DNA of 64,000 nt from Amaurobius ferox. Lineage: Eukaryota; Arthropoda; Arachnida; Araneae; Amaurobiidae. The stretch lies in contig OX578140.1 in the NCBI GenBank assembly GCA_951213105.1, forward strand, positions 118,651,653 to 118,715,652. Direction: 5' to 3'. The translations under genes were made by a program, and so were the position numbers. Of the stretch, positions 1 to 11,153 are shown in pieces (within the stretch, counting starts at the first letter, position 1; each line of letters opens with the position of its first letter). The notes under the pieces are model-generated. The model ran no database searches. It saw only the letters and a list, made by a program, of their open reading frames with translations, and was not told where the DNA came from.

Positions 1-52
<52 letters not shown>
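1..52. repeat. (TA)n microsatellite
   Basis: A perfect TA dinucleotide run starts at the window edge, so its true length is unknown. Confidence 0.97.
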
Positions 53-55
<3 letters not shown>

Positions 56-227
56 CTTATTGAACATTTCAGGCCCCTGGGCAGTGATATTTCTGCAGAG
101 TTTCTATCTTAATACCATCGGTACAGCAGGTTTTTTTTTTTTTTTCACTTTGTTATTATTATACGCAAGCATATATGTCAAAACTTCTTTGGTTTTCAAG
201 AATTCTTTGTGAGTTCTGATGTAATTG

Positions 228-1061
228 TAATCAGTTTACGTCTTAAATTCCATGCAATGCCAACTACATTTTCTATAATGTTTCTGCGATTTAAGATGCA
301 AATCTCTAATAAAAACTATGCTAGAACTTTCAGTGAATTCACAAAAATAGAACACAATAGTTAAAACAATACCAGGGATCGCACGGCTCCTTCCTTTTCC
401 TACTTTTGCACAGTTGGAAGCTGTTTTGCTTGTGTGACCAATCGCTAGCATATCAGGAAAAATGTTAGAGCCATGTTCTTTTTCTGTCCATCTCCATCCT
501 GTAATTATTGCACATTAAATTGACAAAACTTGTTTATTTTCATATTTTGATTTATTATTCATGTTATTTTTTAATTATTTCGATACATTTAGTACGATTA
601 CGCAATCTAATGATTTAGTAGAGGATGGGAATGGATGGAAAAAGCTACCTGTGGACTCTCATGACTACACGAGAATTCCCGAATTGCGTAATCGTACTAA
701 ATGTATCGAAATAATTAAAAAATAACATGAATAATAAATCAAAATATGAAAATAAACAAGTTTTGTCAATTTAATGTGCAATAATTACAGGATGGAGATG
801 GACAGAAAAAGAACATGGCTCTAACATTTTTCCTGATATGCTAGCGATTGGTCACACAAGCAAAACAGCTTCCAACTGTGCAAAAGTAGGAAAAGGAAGG
901 AGCCGTGCGATCCCTGGTATTGTTTTAACTATTGTGTTCTATTTTTGTGAATTCACTGAAAGTTCTAGCATAGTTTTTATTAGAGATTTGCATCTTAAAT
1001 CGCAGAAACATTATAGAAAATGTAGTTGGCATTGCATGGAATTTAAGACGTAAACTGATTA
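228..1061. repeat. Large near-perfect palindrome, two 379-bp arms
   Basis: Positions 228-606 are the reverse complement of 683-1061 (x pairs with 1289-x), with a 76-bp spacer at 607-682. The stretches I compared base by base are identical, and both arms translate to the same 71-residue frame at 236-451 (minus) and 838-1053 (plus). I do not think that frame is a gene. The arms carry one unit of the 'CCATCTCCATCC' repeat found elsewhere in the window. Such identity implies either a very recent foldback duplication or a hairpin/chimera artefact in library or assembly. Confidence 0.93.
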
Positions 1062-1179
1062 AAACTGATAAACTAGCTTATTTCCACATTTTGGTTAATT
1101 AATAACACTATATTTTAATTATTTTCTCATAAATAGTGGGATAGCAAATTTCATGTGGTATTGCGTACATTGTCGAGCA

Positions 1180-1480
1180 TTGGCTAATATCTTTTTCCAT
1201 CCATCTCCATCCTGTAATTATTAAGCATTAAATTGACAAAACTTGCTTATCTTTATATTTTGGTTTATTTACTATTCATGTTAAATTTTTAATTATTTTG
1301 ACACATTTAGTGTGATTGCTTAATTCAGGGAATTCTAGTGTAGTCCTGTGTACAAGTATACTTTTCTATCCATCTCCATCCTCTAAACATTAACTAAACT
1401 AGCTATTTTTCACATTTTGGTTAATTGTTTAATTATTTTTACATAAATAGTGTCATTGCACAATTCAATTTCCCAGAGGA
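1180..1480 (+). repeat. Tandem 'CCATCTCCATCC' repeat units, locus 1
   Basis: Degenerate units begin with TTTTCCATCCATCTCCATCC, followed by an AT-rich body with ATTAAATTGACAAAACTTG and TTAATTATTTT. Units start near 1190 and 1363, and further units lie in the palindrome arms (about 484-520 and its mirror). The same units recur at 47.45-49.1 kb and 54.4-54.75 kb. Confidence 0.8.
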
Positions 1481-2085
1481 GTTTAACAGTTTATCTAGAT
1501 TTTAATATTATCTGGTGATGAAAAGAGTATTATTTGTTCCTCATAATAATCATGTACCAGTATATATATTTTGTATTGTTAGAAAATATAGGGCTAATTT
1601 AGGCTAAATTTGAGTGCAGATACATTACATTTTTTATTACTTCAAAAAATAAAAAGCATGTCAAATGTTTCTATTTTTCATGTTTTGGGAAGAAATTATC
1701 AAAGGCTGAGTTACAACAGGGCTCTTTAAAAAAAAAAAATTAAACAACTAAATGCAGTTTAAGCTAAGCATATTCTGTTTTCTTAAGGATTTTGAAATTT
1801 CTTTTTTGTTCAGTAATGAAAACTAATGTATTCATATTATGTTTGTTTAGTTATAATGTTAAAGAAATTTGAACATTTCATATAAAAATATAGTATATAA
1901 TTTTTTTATTTGCATATGTATGTCAAATAACAAATTTTCAATTGGGTAAGTAAATATTAACATGGAGAATAGTATATGTGAAGCCTAGGTTAATTCAATC
2001 ATTTATAGCACTATTTTTTAATAAACCTGGAAAAGTTAGGAAATTTCATATTTTATGGTGGGTGGTAACCCTGGTAATTCAAGTT
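1480..2085 (+). repeat. Dispersed repeat, partial copy (matches 54.75-56.0 kb)
   Basis: Blocks align by eye with the later copy. 1491-1665 matches 54753-54930 (TTTATCTAG...AATATTATCTGGTGATGA). 1735-1865 matches about 54995-55130 (AACTAAATGCAGTTTAAGC against the equivalent). 1918-2080 matches 55828-55995 (ATGTATGTCAAATAACAAAT). The later copy carries about 700 bp more between the last two blocks. There is no convincing ORF. Confidence 0.75.
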
Positions 2086-2311
2086 TTCTCATAGGTGAAT
2101 ATTTAGATTTGCTCTCATCAGGCCTATTTGGTTGGGATGTTTAAAAATATTTTAAATATACTTTTTAGTTTTATTGTTTTATGTAAAATTCAAACAAAGC
2201 TGGTCCCTTTTTCTAGCATTTCCTTTTTTTCTTGTTAATAAAAAGTCCATTAATTTTAGAGTGTATTTAAGCATATTTTATCTCAAAGTACTTGTAAATT
2301 TCATGTTTCAG

Positions 2312-2521
2312 ACTAATCGGTGAAATGCTTATAAGAGATCCTGAAAAACGTTCATCGTTAGAAAAAATTGCTAATGATTCATGGCTAAATGGAGGTGATG
2401 CAATTCAACCTGCTGACCATTTACCTCTGATTTCTCGTGAACATCTCTCTGAAGAAGATCATACTCATATTGTACAGAAAATGGTAAATGGAAATATTGC
2501 TTCTAAAGAAGAGATTATAGA
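2312..2521 (+). CDS. SNRK: SNRK-type kinase, exon with kinase-domain end and UBA start
   Basis: This is an internal exon of a SNF-related serine/threonine kinase (AMPK-related family). It follows a tttcag acceptor (AG 2310-2311) and ends at a GTAAGT donor (2522). Reading frame: a leading A completes the previous codon, then LIGEMLIRDPEKR, the conserved kinase subdomain XI Arg region, SLEKIANDSWLNG, and then LSEEDHTHIVQKMVNGNIA, the beginning of the UBA-like domain characteristic of SNRK. It ends in phase 2 (GA of a Glu codon) and joins the exon at 32602 without a frame break. The order RDP-R...WL...LSEE-H...I-QKMV-G-IA matches vertebrate SNRK as I know it. Earlier kinase exons (ATP-binding and catalytic loops) lie outside the window, so activity cannot be judged. 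Confidence 0.93.
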
Positions 2522-2524
2522 GTA

Positions 2525-3176
2525 AGTATGATGGCAATTTATAGCTTTATAGCCTCAAGTATTTTCACAGTCTCATCCAAACACGGTTTTCGTAGAATTA
2601 ATATAAATGAGTGATTTTTCCAACATGTTAACTTTTACTAGTTGCACATATAAAAATTTAATCATCAAATTATGATAGTGTTATTTTTTACATTTAGAAC
2701 GACTATTAAGTTTTCAAATTAATGCTCAGCAAGGAAGAAACATTTAAAAGAAAATTTTAATGGCTATTTTAAATACAAAAAGTAGGAAAAAATGTAATTA
2801 CCATCCCTTGTCATTAAGAGGATTTGAATATATTGATATTAAATAACCATGAGTGAAGTAATTTCATACATTAGTATTTTAAATTAAATGTTAAAAATTA
2901 TTATAGTGTGCTTTTTGGTTTGTTTTAGCGTAGAATAGTAAACTCTTAAAGATTTACATGTTATTGACAGTGTATATGTATGTATGTAATTTTTACGGTT
3001 TTATAAGAGTCATGAAGTACATAGGGTAGGGAGTATCGGCTACCGGGAGCGTTTGCCATGGCGGAAAAAAGCTTTAACCAGAGTGTTGGGGGGCGCAACT
3101 CCCCCCGGCCGTTACACTTGTCACTCTTCTAGAAATTTACGAGTACACTGTTACTTGTCCTTTTTGGGAATTTATA
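2525..3176. other. Intronic AT-rich sequence
   Basis: No coding signal is seen. A short GC-rich island at about 3030-3120 (ACCGGGAGCG, GGGGGGCGCAACTCCCCCC hairpin) stands out from its AT-rich surroundings and may be a repeat fragment, which I could not classify. Confidence 0.5.
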
Positions 3177-4548
3177 TACAGTCAAACCTGTCTATAACGA
3201 TGCTCTAGGGATCGAGAAAAAATATTGTTATAGACAATTTATCCTTATAGACAGGGCTGAACTTGCTACATTCTATAATGGAAGTTATTTAACATGGGTG
3301 TGACATTATTATAATAATATATATTGAACTTACTGAATAATACTACAGTACTATGTTGAACTTACATTTTTAATTAATGTATTACGGATTAGGAAAAAAA
3401 TATGAAACATATGTAGTGTCTTATGAACTTAAATCATACGATTCAAATTGCTGTTCGAAAATGTAACACAGCGTATATTTTAATTACATTTCTATTATGT
3501 AATTTAAAAATGGATAATTATAATGATAAAAATAAAAAAATAAAATTGCAGTTATATTTTTAATTCAAAAATCAAGAATACATCACAACAGAAATGAAAT
3601 ACGCACCGTACAGCATTCGAATCCTTAAATAGGATGAAGAAAATTTAACATGCGAAATAATCCGATACTTTCGTTTGCTTGGAGTTTGCAGAGAATGCAG
3701 CCGTCATACACATAATTTAAACCTTCTAGCGAATTCAGATATACATTTGGAACATTTGACATAGGAATAACATTCTGTAATGTTTCGATCATTTTAACAG
3801 CATCTTCAGCTGTTATGTTGGGTGGTGATTCCGTTCCACATTCCTCATCTTCCACTTCGCTAACATCATCATTTTCTTTTAGTTCTGCAATTATGTCCTC
3901 ATCGGTGCTCCCACTGAACACTAATAAACCTTAATCCAAATTCAAATAGTCTTCTGGATTTATTGAAGAGTGCATATTCGTGGAAATTTTGTATTCAAAG
4001 AATTACTTAGGGGCAGCACACAATTTTCTTCTTAAGATTTTTTTGAGAATTCTTATCGCTGTCAGACTTTTCTTCATCACTGCATAAGCTGAAATTAAAA
4101 CCTGCCTTCCGCCAACAATTTCGTATGGTAGATGACTGCACAGAACTCCAACTGCCAGAGATTATGTCAGATGCTTGTTTAATATTTATGTCAAACGGTT
4201 TGGCAATCTTGTTTTCCAATTTAAAAATGGCGTTTTCAATCATACATTTTCTGTAGTATCCTTTCACACATTTAATGATACCTAAATCCAGTGGCTGCAG
4301 AACTGATGTGCAATTGGGTGGGAAGTAATAGAGTTTAAAATTTTTCATTTTTGGAGGATTATTGTGGGGAGTACAGTTACTTACAATTAAAGCAATTTGT
4401 TTCTTTTTCTTTTGCATAGCATTGCCAATATCTAGTAGCCATTGATTGAATATTTTTTCCGTCATCCACGCTCTTTTGTTTGCCGTATAATCAAGTGGTA
4501 AGCTTTTTGCATTTTTAAAGCATCTTGGTTTCATAGATTTTCCTATCA

Positions 4549-4728
<180 letters not shown>

Positions 4729-4922
4729 TCAATTTTTCTTAATTCACTCTGCTTCCATGATTCAACGTCATCTATGGGCACAGACTTCTCTTCGCCATTA
4801 ATTACTTGAAACGACATTCCGTGACGGTCACAAAACAAAGCGAGCCATCTATTGCTTGCTTTAAAATTCTCGTTTCCTAGCATGGTTGCAAATTTTTTTG
4901 CTTTTTCACATATCAGTGGTCC

Positions 4923-5307
4923 GGGCCAACGGCCGTACCGTGCTGAAAACACCGGTTCTCGTTAGATCACCGAAGTCAAGCAGCATCGGGCGCGCTTAGT
5001 ACTTGGTGGGTGACCACCTCGGAACACCGCGTGCTGTTGGCCGTCTCGGGTGCGGTATCCCCGTGGTTTGCGCGCTAGATTTGCACGCTACCACAAATGC
5101 CGCCGTGTTCATGCGGAGTACGATCACGTTAAACATGTGGGTCCTTAAGTCCGTCCGAGAGGTTGGTGGTAGGGGAAGGAGGGTACGGTCCCTGTGGATG
5201 CCTCCCCCACTGGGTTCCGGTCTAAATTGGGTGGCACTTCCCGGCCGTCCATACAGTTACCTTACACCTTTCTGGTAGGTCGGACGGTCTGGGTCTCAAC
5301 AACAACA
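4923..5307 (+). mobile_element. 5S-rRNA-derived SINE (SINE3-type), full length
   Basis: Positions 4925-5042 closely resemble metazoan 5S rRNA: GCCAACGGCC start, ACACCGGTTCTCGT, ATCACCGAAGTCAAGCA (A box), CGGGCGCGCTTAGTACTTGG and GGGTGACC (C box), and a GTGCTGTTGGCC end. An unrelated body of about 260 bp follows, ending TCGGACGGTCTGGGTCTCAA plus a short (CAA)n tail. The insertion is flanked by a 15-bp direct repeat, ACATATCAGTGGTCC, at 4908-4922 and 5308-5322, so it is a retroposed copy inside the Tigger transposase and not a functional 5S gene. The type-1 internal pol III promoter looks largely intact. Confidence 0.93.
4925..5042 (+). pseudogene. 5S rRNA-like head of the SINE
   Basis: About 118 bp of 5S rRNA similarity gives the SINE its internal pol III promoter. 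Differences from a typical 5S gene are visible (for example TTAGATCACC where CCGATCACC is usual, and TTGGTGGGTG with one base missing). Context (tail and TSD) shows it is a SINE module. Confidence 0.88.
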
Positions 5308-5672
5308 ACATATCAGTGGTCCATTTATTAGGATATTTTGTGCTCGCATTTCCTGGAACCGCCTAATGGTTGCTGTGTCAACATCTTCATTCAAAGCACC
5401 TTTCATTCGTTTACGCTTCAAACCTATCTTTCCATTTTTTCCAGCCTCCTCAATATCCTTTCGTTTTCTTAAAAACGTCACAATTGTTGACTGAGGGGTG
5501 CCATATTTTTTAGAAACTTCCACTTCTTTTAGCCCACTGTCAATATCTCTGATTACTTTTAGTTTCTCCTGAAAAGAAATCGTTTTTCTTGGGGCCATTT
5601 TCAACACTACACACTACCGTACTAACACTGCGTACATACAAGAGCTTTTAACACGAAAGTCACACAGGTCCT

Positions 5673-5790
5673 GTCGCTGCCTCCCCCACTGGGCTCCGGT
5701 CTAATTTGGGTGGCACTTCCCGGCCGTCCAAACGGTTACCTTATACCTTTCTGGTAGGTCGGACAGTCTGGATCTCAACAACAACAACAT
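5673..5790 (+). mobile_element. 5'-truncated copy of the same SINE
   Basis: GCCTCCCCCACTGGGCTCCG through GGTAGGTCGGACAGTCTGGA and (CAA)n matches 5199-5310 of the full-length copy. The 5S head is missing. The word GTCCTGT at about 5669-5675 and again at 5791-5797 is the likely target-site duplication. It lies in the same Tigger element, just outside the transposase start. Confidence 0.87.
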
Positions 5791-6126
5791 GTCCTGTTGC
5801 TGTGAAAGAATTTAACGAGCAAACAAGTTTGGAGGGGGATACTGTATGTACAGAAAATATGAGCATAAATCACGTGACAAACAGGTGGCTAAGTTGGAAC
5901 AATAACCATTCACTAAAAGCGAACTGATCACAATTTCTTAGAAGGTGGTCCTATCACATTGTGCACGCACTCCCCCTCAACCCATTGTGTCAATCTATGA
6001 GGAAAAGTAATGGGAATCACTTTTGTTGTTCGGAAAGTCGGTACATTGAATATTATTCCCCTTTAGGATGAACTCCCTTTGTGTCAAGTCTGCCATTGTA
6101 AAAGTCTTATTCCAAAGTCCAAAAAG

Positions 6127-7590
6127 GACAAGTTTCTAAGAATTTTAATGTAGTTTTAATTGAATAATTTCAATTATTTTATAATAGATATAATTAGTAA
6201 TTTTTTATTATACCTTTTGCATGTATATTACTTATATAACCAATAATTATTGATTATAAGTTATTAATATAATTTTAAATTAAAAGAGGGAGAATTCAAC
6301 TAATTCTTCCATTACCACAGATATTTTACTCCTAAAATTTAAAATGAAAATATGTAGTAATAATGGTGGTTTGCAAATAGTAACATAGCGATAATAATAG
6401 TAAAAAAAAAAAAAAATTTACCCGCGGATCAACAATTCTATAGGTCCTATTTCTATATTAATCTTCATTTTGATGTGTGTGGGGGGGATTCAGCATGGCA
6501 TCATATATTTTAATTATGTCATTAGGTTACCATTAAATTAAGTAGATTTTTTTTTACTTATAGATTCTTTACGTTCTTGCTATGCTACTTTTTTTTCTAA
6601 TGTCAAAGATATATTTAAAAGTAGCCACAACATTTGATTAAAAATTAGTTCAGATCAAATTTGTATATCTTTTTTAAAGTTATTTACATAAAAATTTGAA
6701 AATGAAGGATTGGGAGGGGGACTATCTATTTAACCAGGGTCAGATACTTAATTTTCATTCTTTACAGTAAATTCACCACTGAGTAAAATGTCTAAGTGAT
6801 ATAACAATGATGTCAAATTTATGACCTTTCACTAGTCTGATCAATCTAAAAATAAATAAGCCTCTGATATGTTTCAGTGGAAATGATCAAGTTTCTTTTA
6901 ATTTGTTCGAGAGATATTGTGTCTACAGACTAACAGATAGATAATATACACAGACATCATTGAAAAAGTGGTTGATTTATATTCTGGATGCGCAAAACGT
7001 GCAGATCCATCAATATCGGATGGTCGGTTTCTTTTTTCTCCAATACATTCCCTTTACTTATATTATGTGTTGTATGGAAAATATATGAAAGGACCATCTA
7101 TTTTTATATAATATTTTATTCCAAATAGAAAGATTCTATTTAATTTTTGCTATTTAGGAATCATAATCCTTGAATCAGAGTCAAAATGTTTATCCCATAA
7201 TCTAGAGTATAATTTATGAAATGATTTTTTCTCAGTTCTGAAATTATGACTAAAACGTTGTCGTGAGCGATGTCATCAATGTAATGGATCCACCAAAAAA
7301 GTAGTAGATATTTTTTGAAAAAATTGCCGATATCATATAGTATACAATTAACATTAATTCTAATTCAAATCAAATATCCTCATGCAAAATTAAAGTAAAA
7401 ATATATTTAAGAATTTTATTTAATATTTCACTTACTAACTGTTTAGTCTGACTTATTAAATGATCAAAAGAAATTCAATGCTGAATATTATTTTTATTTG
7501 ATACTGTTGAAATTTAGAGATTGACTGCTAAAACTGATGAAATAGCACTGTAATACTATAGAAACATAATATCATATATTCGTCTTAAAT
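6127..7590. other. Intronic AT-rich sequence, no gene seen
   Basis: Short homopolymers and many stops in all frames, with no recognised protein. The 13-mer AAAAAGGACAAGT at 6121-6133 is the inverse of ACTTGTCCTTTTT at 3153-3165, just outside the Tigger left end. Confidence 0.6.
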
Positions 7591-7591
7591 A

Positions 7592-7812
7592 ATCTGAAAT
7601 TAAAATTACTGCATTATTAGTTACAGCATAAACATTTGGTTGAATATATCAATCAATTTCTGAGACCTCCTTTGTCAAAATAAAAAGAGCAACCACACCA
7701 GCAAAGAACTAGTCTGAAGAAGGAAGATGTTCTTTGCTTCTGAAATGATTGATATATTTAATCAACTATTTATGCTGTAACTAATAAATTATTTTTAATT
7801 TCAGAGTACAGA
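7592..7812. repeat. Foldback/MITE-like hairpin
   Basis: The left arm (about 7592-7665: AATCTGAAATTAAAATTA...GTTACAGCATAAAC) and right arm (about 7735-7812: GATTGATATATTTAATC...GTTTATGCTGTAACTAATAA...TTTTAATTTCAGA style) are inverted copies with a spacer near 70 bp. No TSD was identified. Confidence 0.75.
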
Positions 7813-7963
7813 AGAAAAAAAAATTTAATCTGTAAAAATATGTTCATTTATGTATAGAAAGTTTGCTATAGGAAGAAATCTATAGTGTTATTATCGTTTA
7901 AAAATATACCAAATGAATGTGTTGACCCAATTCCCAGAACTGCAAGTTAGTGCAAGAATGTAG

Positions 7964-7984
7964 CCCCCCCCCCCCCCCCCCCCC
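7964..7984. repeat. Poly-C tract
   Basis: An uninterrupted run of about 20 C, an unstable simple repeat whose length is uncertain in any assembly. Confidence 0.95.
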
Positions 7985-8520
7985 GGTACCACAGAAACAC
8001 AAGTTCTCTGAAGCTGAAGAACTCCGATTTCCGGAAAGAATGGAACAAGGCGAAAATGACCTGACTCTTCCTACCATACCCATTCCCTCAGAATGGAATG
8101 AACTCGCCGGTGCATTACTGCATTGATGGTCTTGATGGAAAAGGCATCGCTGTAGAAAAATTACGAAGCCTATAGATGTACTTCAAAATTTAAGGAAGTA
8201 CATCAGAATAGCAGAAGTTGCGTAGTAGTAGTTACAACATCACAAGAGCGGTGTTTAGATACTCTAAGCACAACAAGGTAGGTTCAAAACAAAAAACTCG
8301 TTTATCACTTAAAAACTGAAGCATAACGAACATAAATAACTTGTATCGTTAATTTCAATACAGTTAACAGGCAAATAGATACAGCATAATTGAATATTGT
8401 CTAAACTGACAATTTACTGATATTACATCATCAGTCGTAGGATCTAAGTCAAATAAACATGATTAACAGATTCAAGGCCACATCTGGCCGACTATATCGA
8501 TCTACTGACATAACCTACTG

Positions 8521-9650
8521 CATAGCTGCCAACTCTCCCGGTTTTCCGCTATATCTCCCGGGTAAGTCGCTCAATCTCCCGGTTTTTACTCAGCTGCCCT
8601 TATTTTACCTCTTTCTAGGCAGAAATAACGGGAATGCAAATCATGACTTTCAGCTGTGCAGTTTTCTGCTACCACTGTATAAGAATGGATCGCGATTGAC
8701 GTTTGTATTTTTGTATTTGTATCTACAGGTTACAAAAGTGAAAAAAATCGGAAATAGATCATGAATTTTCCGAAAATATTACGAAATGAGAAACAAAGTC
8801 ACAAATTTTGAAATCGAAGTTTTCCCGTTCTTTCGTCTAAAAATGCATTTCCCAGCTATCGCATAATCGGCGCTCGCAAACGGCAATTATTCCCACAGCG
8901 TCACGAAAGAGATGATCAATGATTATCTAATTAAAGTGGGAAAAACGCATTTGCATCGACTAAAATTTTATTAATTTAATTATTTCGTATTTTATACAGG
9001 AAAACTATTGTTCAAACGTATTATTAATGAAATGAAAGGCTATTTTGCAGTAGTATCGCAAAAAACACATTTGTGCTCGATCCTCCATATATTTCGTTTA
9101 ATTGTGAAAATAATTTCCATTTTTGCAACCTGTCAGCATCGTCAATTTTTTTTATAATTATTTCGTATTTTATACCGAAAAACTATTGTTCAAACGTATT
9201 ATTAATGAAATGAAAGGTTAATTTGCAGCAGTATCGCGAAAAACGGCATTTGTGCGCGATCCTCCATATATTTCGTTTAATTGTGAAAATAATTTCAACT
9301 TTTGCAATCTGTCAGCATCACCAATTTTTTTTATAATTATTTCGTATTTTATAGAGAAAAACTATTGTTCAAACATATTATTAATGAAATAAAAGGCTAT
9401 TTTGCAGCAGTATCGCGAAAAACGGCATTTGTGCGCAATCCTCCATATATTTCATTTAATTGTGAAAATAATTTCCACTTTTGCAATCTGTCTGCATCGT
9501 CTAAAATTGGGCTTGTCAAAATCTCACGTGTCTTTTCATATTTTCGCACAAAAATCTCCCAGCTACCATTAGCCTATGGGTTGGTCGTGTGGTCTGGGTT
9601 TTCTGCACAAAAATCTCCCGGTTTTTCATATTTGGAGGTTGGCAGCTATG
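8521..9650. mobile_element. Non-autonomous TIR DNA element with internal minisatellite
   Basis: It begins CATAGCTGCCAAC (8521-8533) and ends with the exact inverse GTTGGCAGCTATG (9638-9650). CTCCCGG-rich subterminal stretches lie at both ends. CTACTG directly precedes (8515-8520) and follows (9651-9656), a 6-bp candidate TSD. I cannot assign the superfamily: a 6-bp duplication is unusual for hAT. There is no transposase. Confidence 0.82.
8890..9510 (+). repeat. ~180-bp minisatellite, about 3 units, locus A
   Basis: Units carry ATTATTAATGAAATGAAAGG, TATTTTGCAGCAGTATCGCG, AAAAACGGCATTTGTGCGCG, ATCCTCCATATATTTCGTTT, AATAATTTCCACTTTTGCAA and a CTGTCAGCATCG end. Unit starts are near 9022, 9204 and 9380. 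Related units occur at 25.8-26.2, 28.6-28.9 and 56.8-57.0 kb. Confidence 0.9.
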
Positions 9651-9933
9651 CTACTGATAAACGACTCAACCTACTGATACGTCCTCACACCAGGTGTATT
9701 TATATCAGTTTGAAGTTGTTTCTTTTCCCGGATTATGCCAATTTTCTGTTGAATAGAAATTAGCATATTCCGGTCAAATTCCATCACGATCTGCAGGAAC
9801 CCAAATGAAAAAGAGGTGAGACACAAAACAAACGATCCAAATTCCGGACAGTTAACTGGGAGAAATTTAACCTTTAGATCTTGACCGTATCTTTAGTCAG
9901 ATACGCGAGTTTGTTTACCATGTGCTTCTAACA

Positions 9934-11148
9934 GATCTAATGGGTTGCTATACCTTAGTTAAATAATTTGCGATTTCTAAAACGTAGTTGCTCATTTTAA
10001 ATGTAGATGATGCCACCACCCAATAAGCCCAAAATCTGAAAGATGCCTTTTTTTTTTAAATTAGTTTGATATATTTACTAACTATAGTGTTCTAATTGTA
10101 TTAGAAAATTCAGAAAAGCATATTTTACAAGCAAAGTAAATTTCAGACTTTCATATTCAGTATTTATTTATTAATACTCATCTTTATAGAATTCAATTGA
10201 TGGTATAGGGAATCCAGAGTTTCCCCCCAGGCACTTTTGGAAGGGTGCAGTGCCCTGCCTGCCCTTTTTTTTTACCAGAACAGCGCCCTCTTTGCCCTTT
10301 GTACGAGAAGAGCGCCCTCCCTGCCCTTTTGTTAGCAGATCAGATCCCCTGCTTAGCCTTTTGTTAAGAGTCCCAGAGCCCTTTCTCTGCGTTCATTACC
10401 GTAAATTTTGATCGTGTCTATCTCTCTCTCCCCCCCCCCCCCCTGCTGCTCCTTCCTCCTTCAAAGGAAGAAAAAGGGTGATCTAGTGCTAATAAAAAAA
10501 GGATTGACAGCCCCATATCACTTCTTTCCTCCACTGGAAGAAGGAAAAAACAAAACGGAAAGGGGAATAGGAATAATAAGCATCTGATGAAAACTTTCAA
10601 AACAGTTTTCTTTTTCAACTTAAATTTTTCTTAAATTATTTCATGTTTGATATGCATTTTAGTTATAAAGTTCTGTAAATGTAAACCCTGTAAGCATATT
10701 TGCTCTAAAACAAATATTTAAAAATATAGATTTCCGGACTAGGGTTCTTTGCGCCTTTTGCGGGAAGATGTTTACGCTGATTCCGCCGATTCAGTCAAAA
10801 CCAGAGGATGATAGAAAGAGTGGGGGAGAAAAGTTGTTAGATTAGCGCGGTGATTTTAGCCAGCTTGAATGATATATAGGAGAGCTTATTTTCTTTATAT
10901 TGTTTATTAATTGCCTTTAGCTACCAGCCTAGTCACATTTTGGAAATTTTCTTAATACGCTTTCTTGCTGTAGACTGCGTATATCCGCTACACATGAAAG
11001 TCACGGCTAAGCGCCTTCTTTTAACGATTGTATGTAATCCGCGTACAATGCATGCAATAACGATATATACCTTGTGCAGACGCATGCAAATCGTGTGACA
11101 TATTATGAACTCTCACACTATGCGGGCTTATGGATTAACAGATTAGCC
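9934..11148. other. Intronic repeat-like sequence, no gene
   Basis: It contains a pyrimidine/G-rich stretch (10210-10390) in which GCCCTNCCTGCCCTTTT-like words recur about four times, and a C tract at 10431-10443. A segment at 10735-10850 (GGACTAGGGTTC...CAGTCAAAACC) resembles parts of the blocks at 46.70-46.85 and 52.79-52.93 kb. No protein is recognised. Confidence 0.5.
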
Positions 11149-11153
11149 TGTTG

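Larger units (their letters stand above)
8210..9933 (-). mobile_element. Probable diverged solo LTR of a copia relative, split by a TIR element
   Basis: Its right part resembles the LTR at 29832-30401: AGAAATTAGCATATTC is shared (9758 region and 30225 region), both contain GATCTACTGACA/CATCTACTGACACA, and both end GTTTAC...TTCTAACA (9933 and 30401). The TIR element at 8521-9650 sits inside it. The left boundary is a guess. There are no coding remnants beside it, hence 'solo'. Confidence 0.45.

Noticed and set aside
236..1053. Identical 71-residue frames in the palindrome arms
   Set aside because: They are the same DNA read in mirror image, with no similarity to a known protein. The duplication is of the repeat, not of a gene.
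4925..5042. A functional 5S rRNA gene
   Set aside because: It is joined to a non-5S body with a CAA tail and flanked by a 15-bp TSD inside a transposase, and it carries several changes.
9302..9763. 153-residue + strand frame
   Set aside because: It runs through minisatellite units and the terminus of a TIR element, and has no domain similarity.
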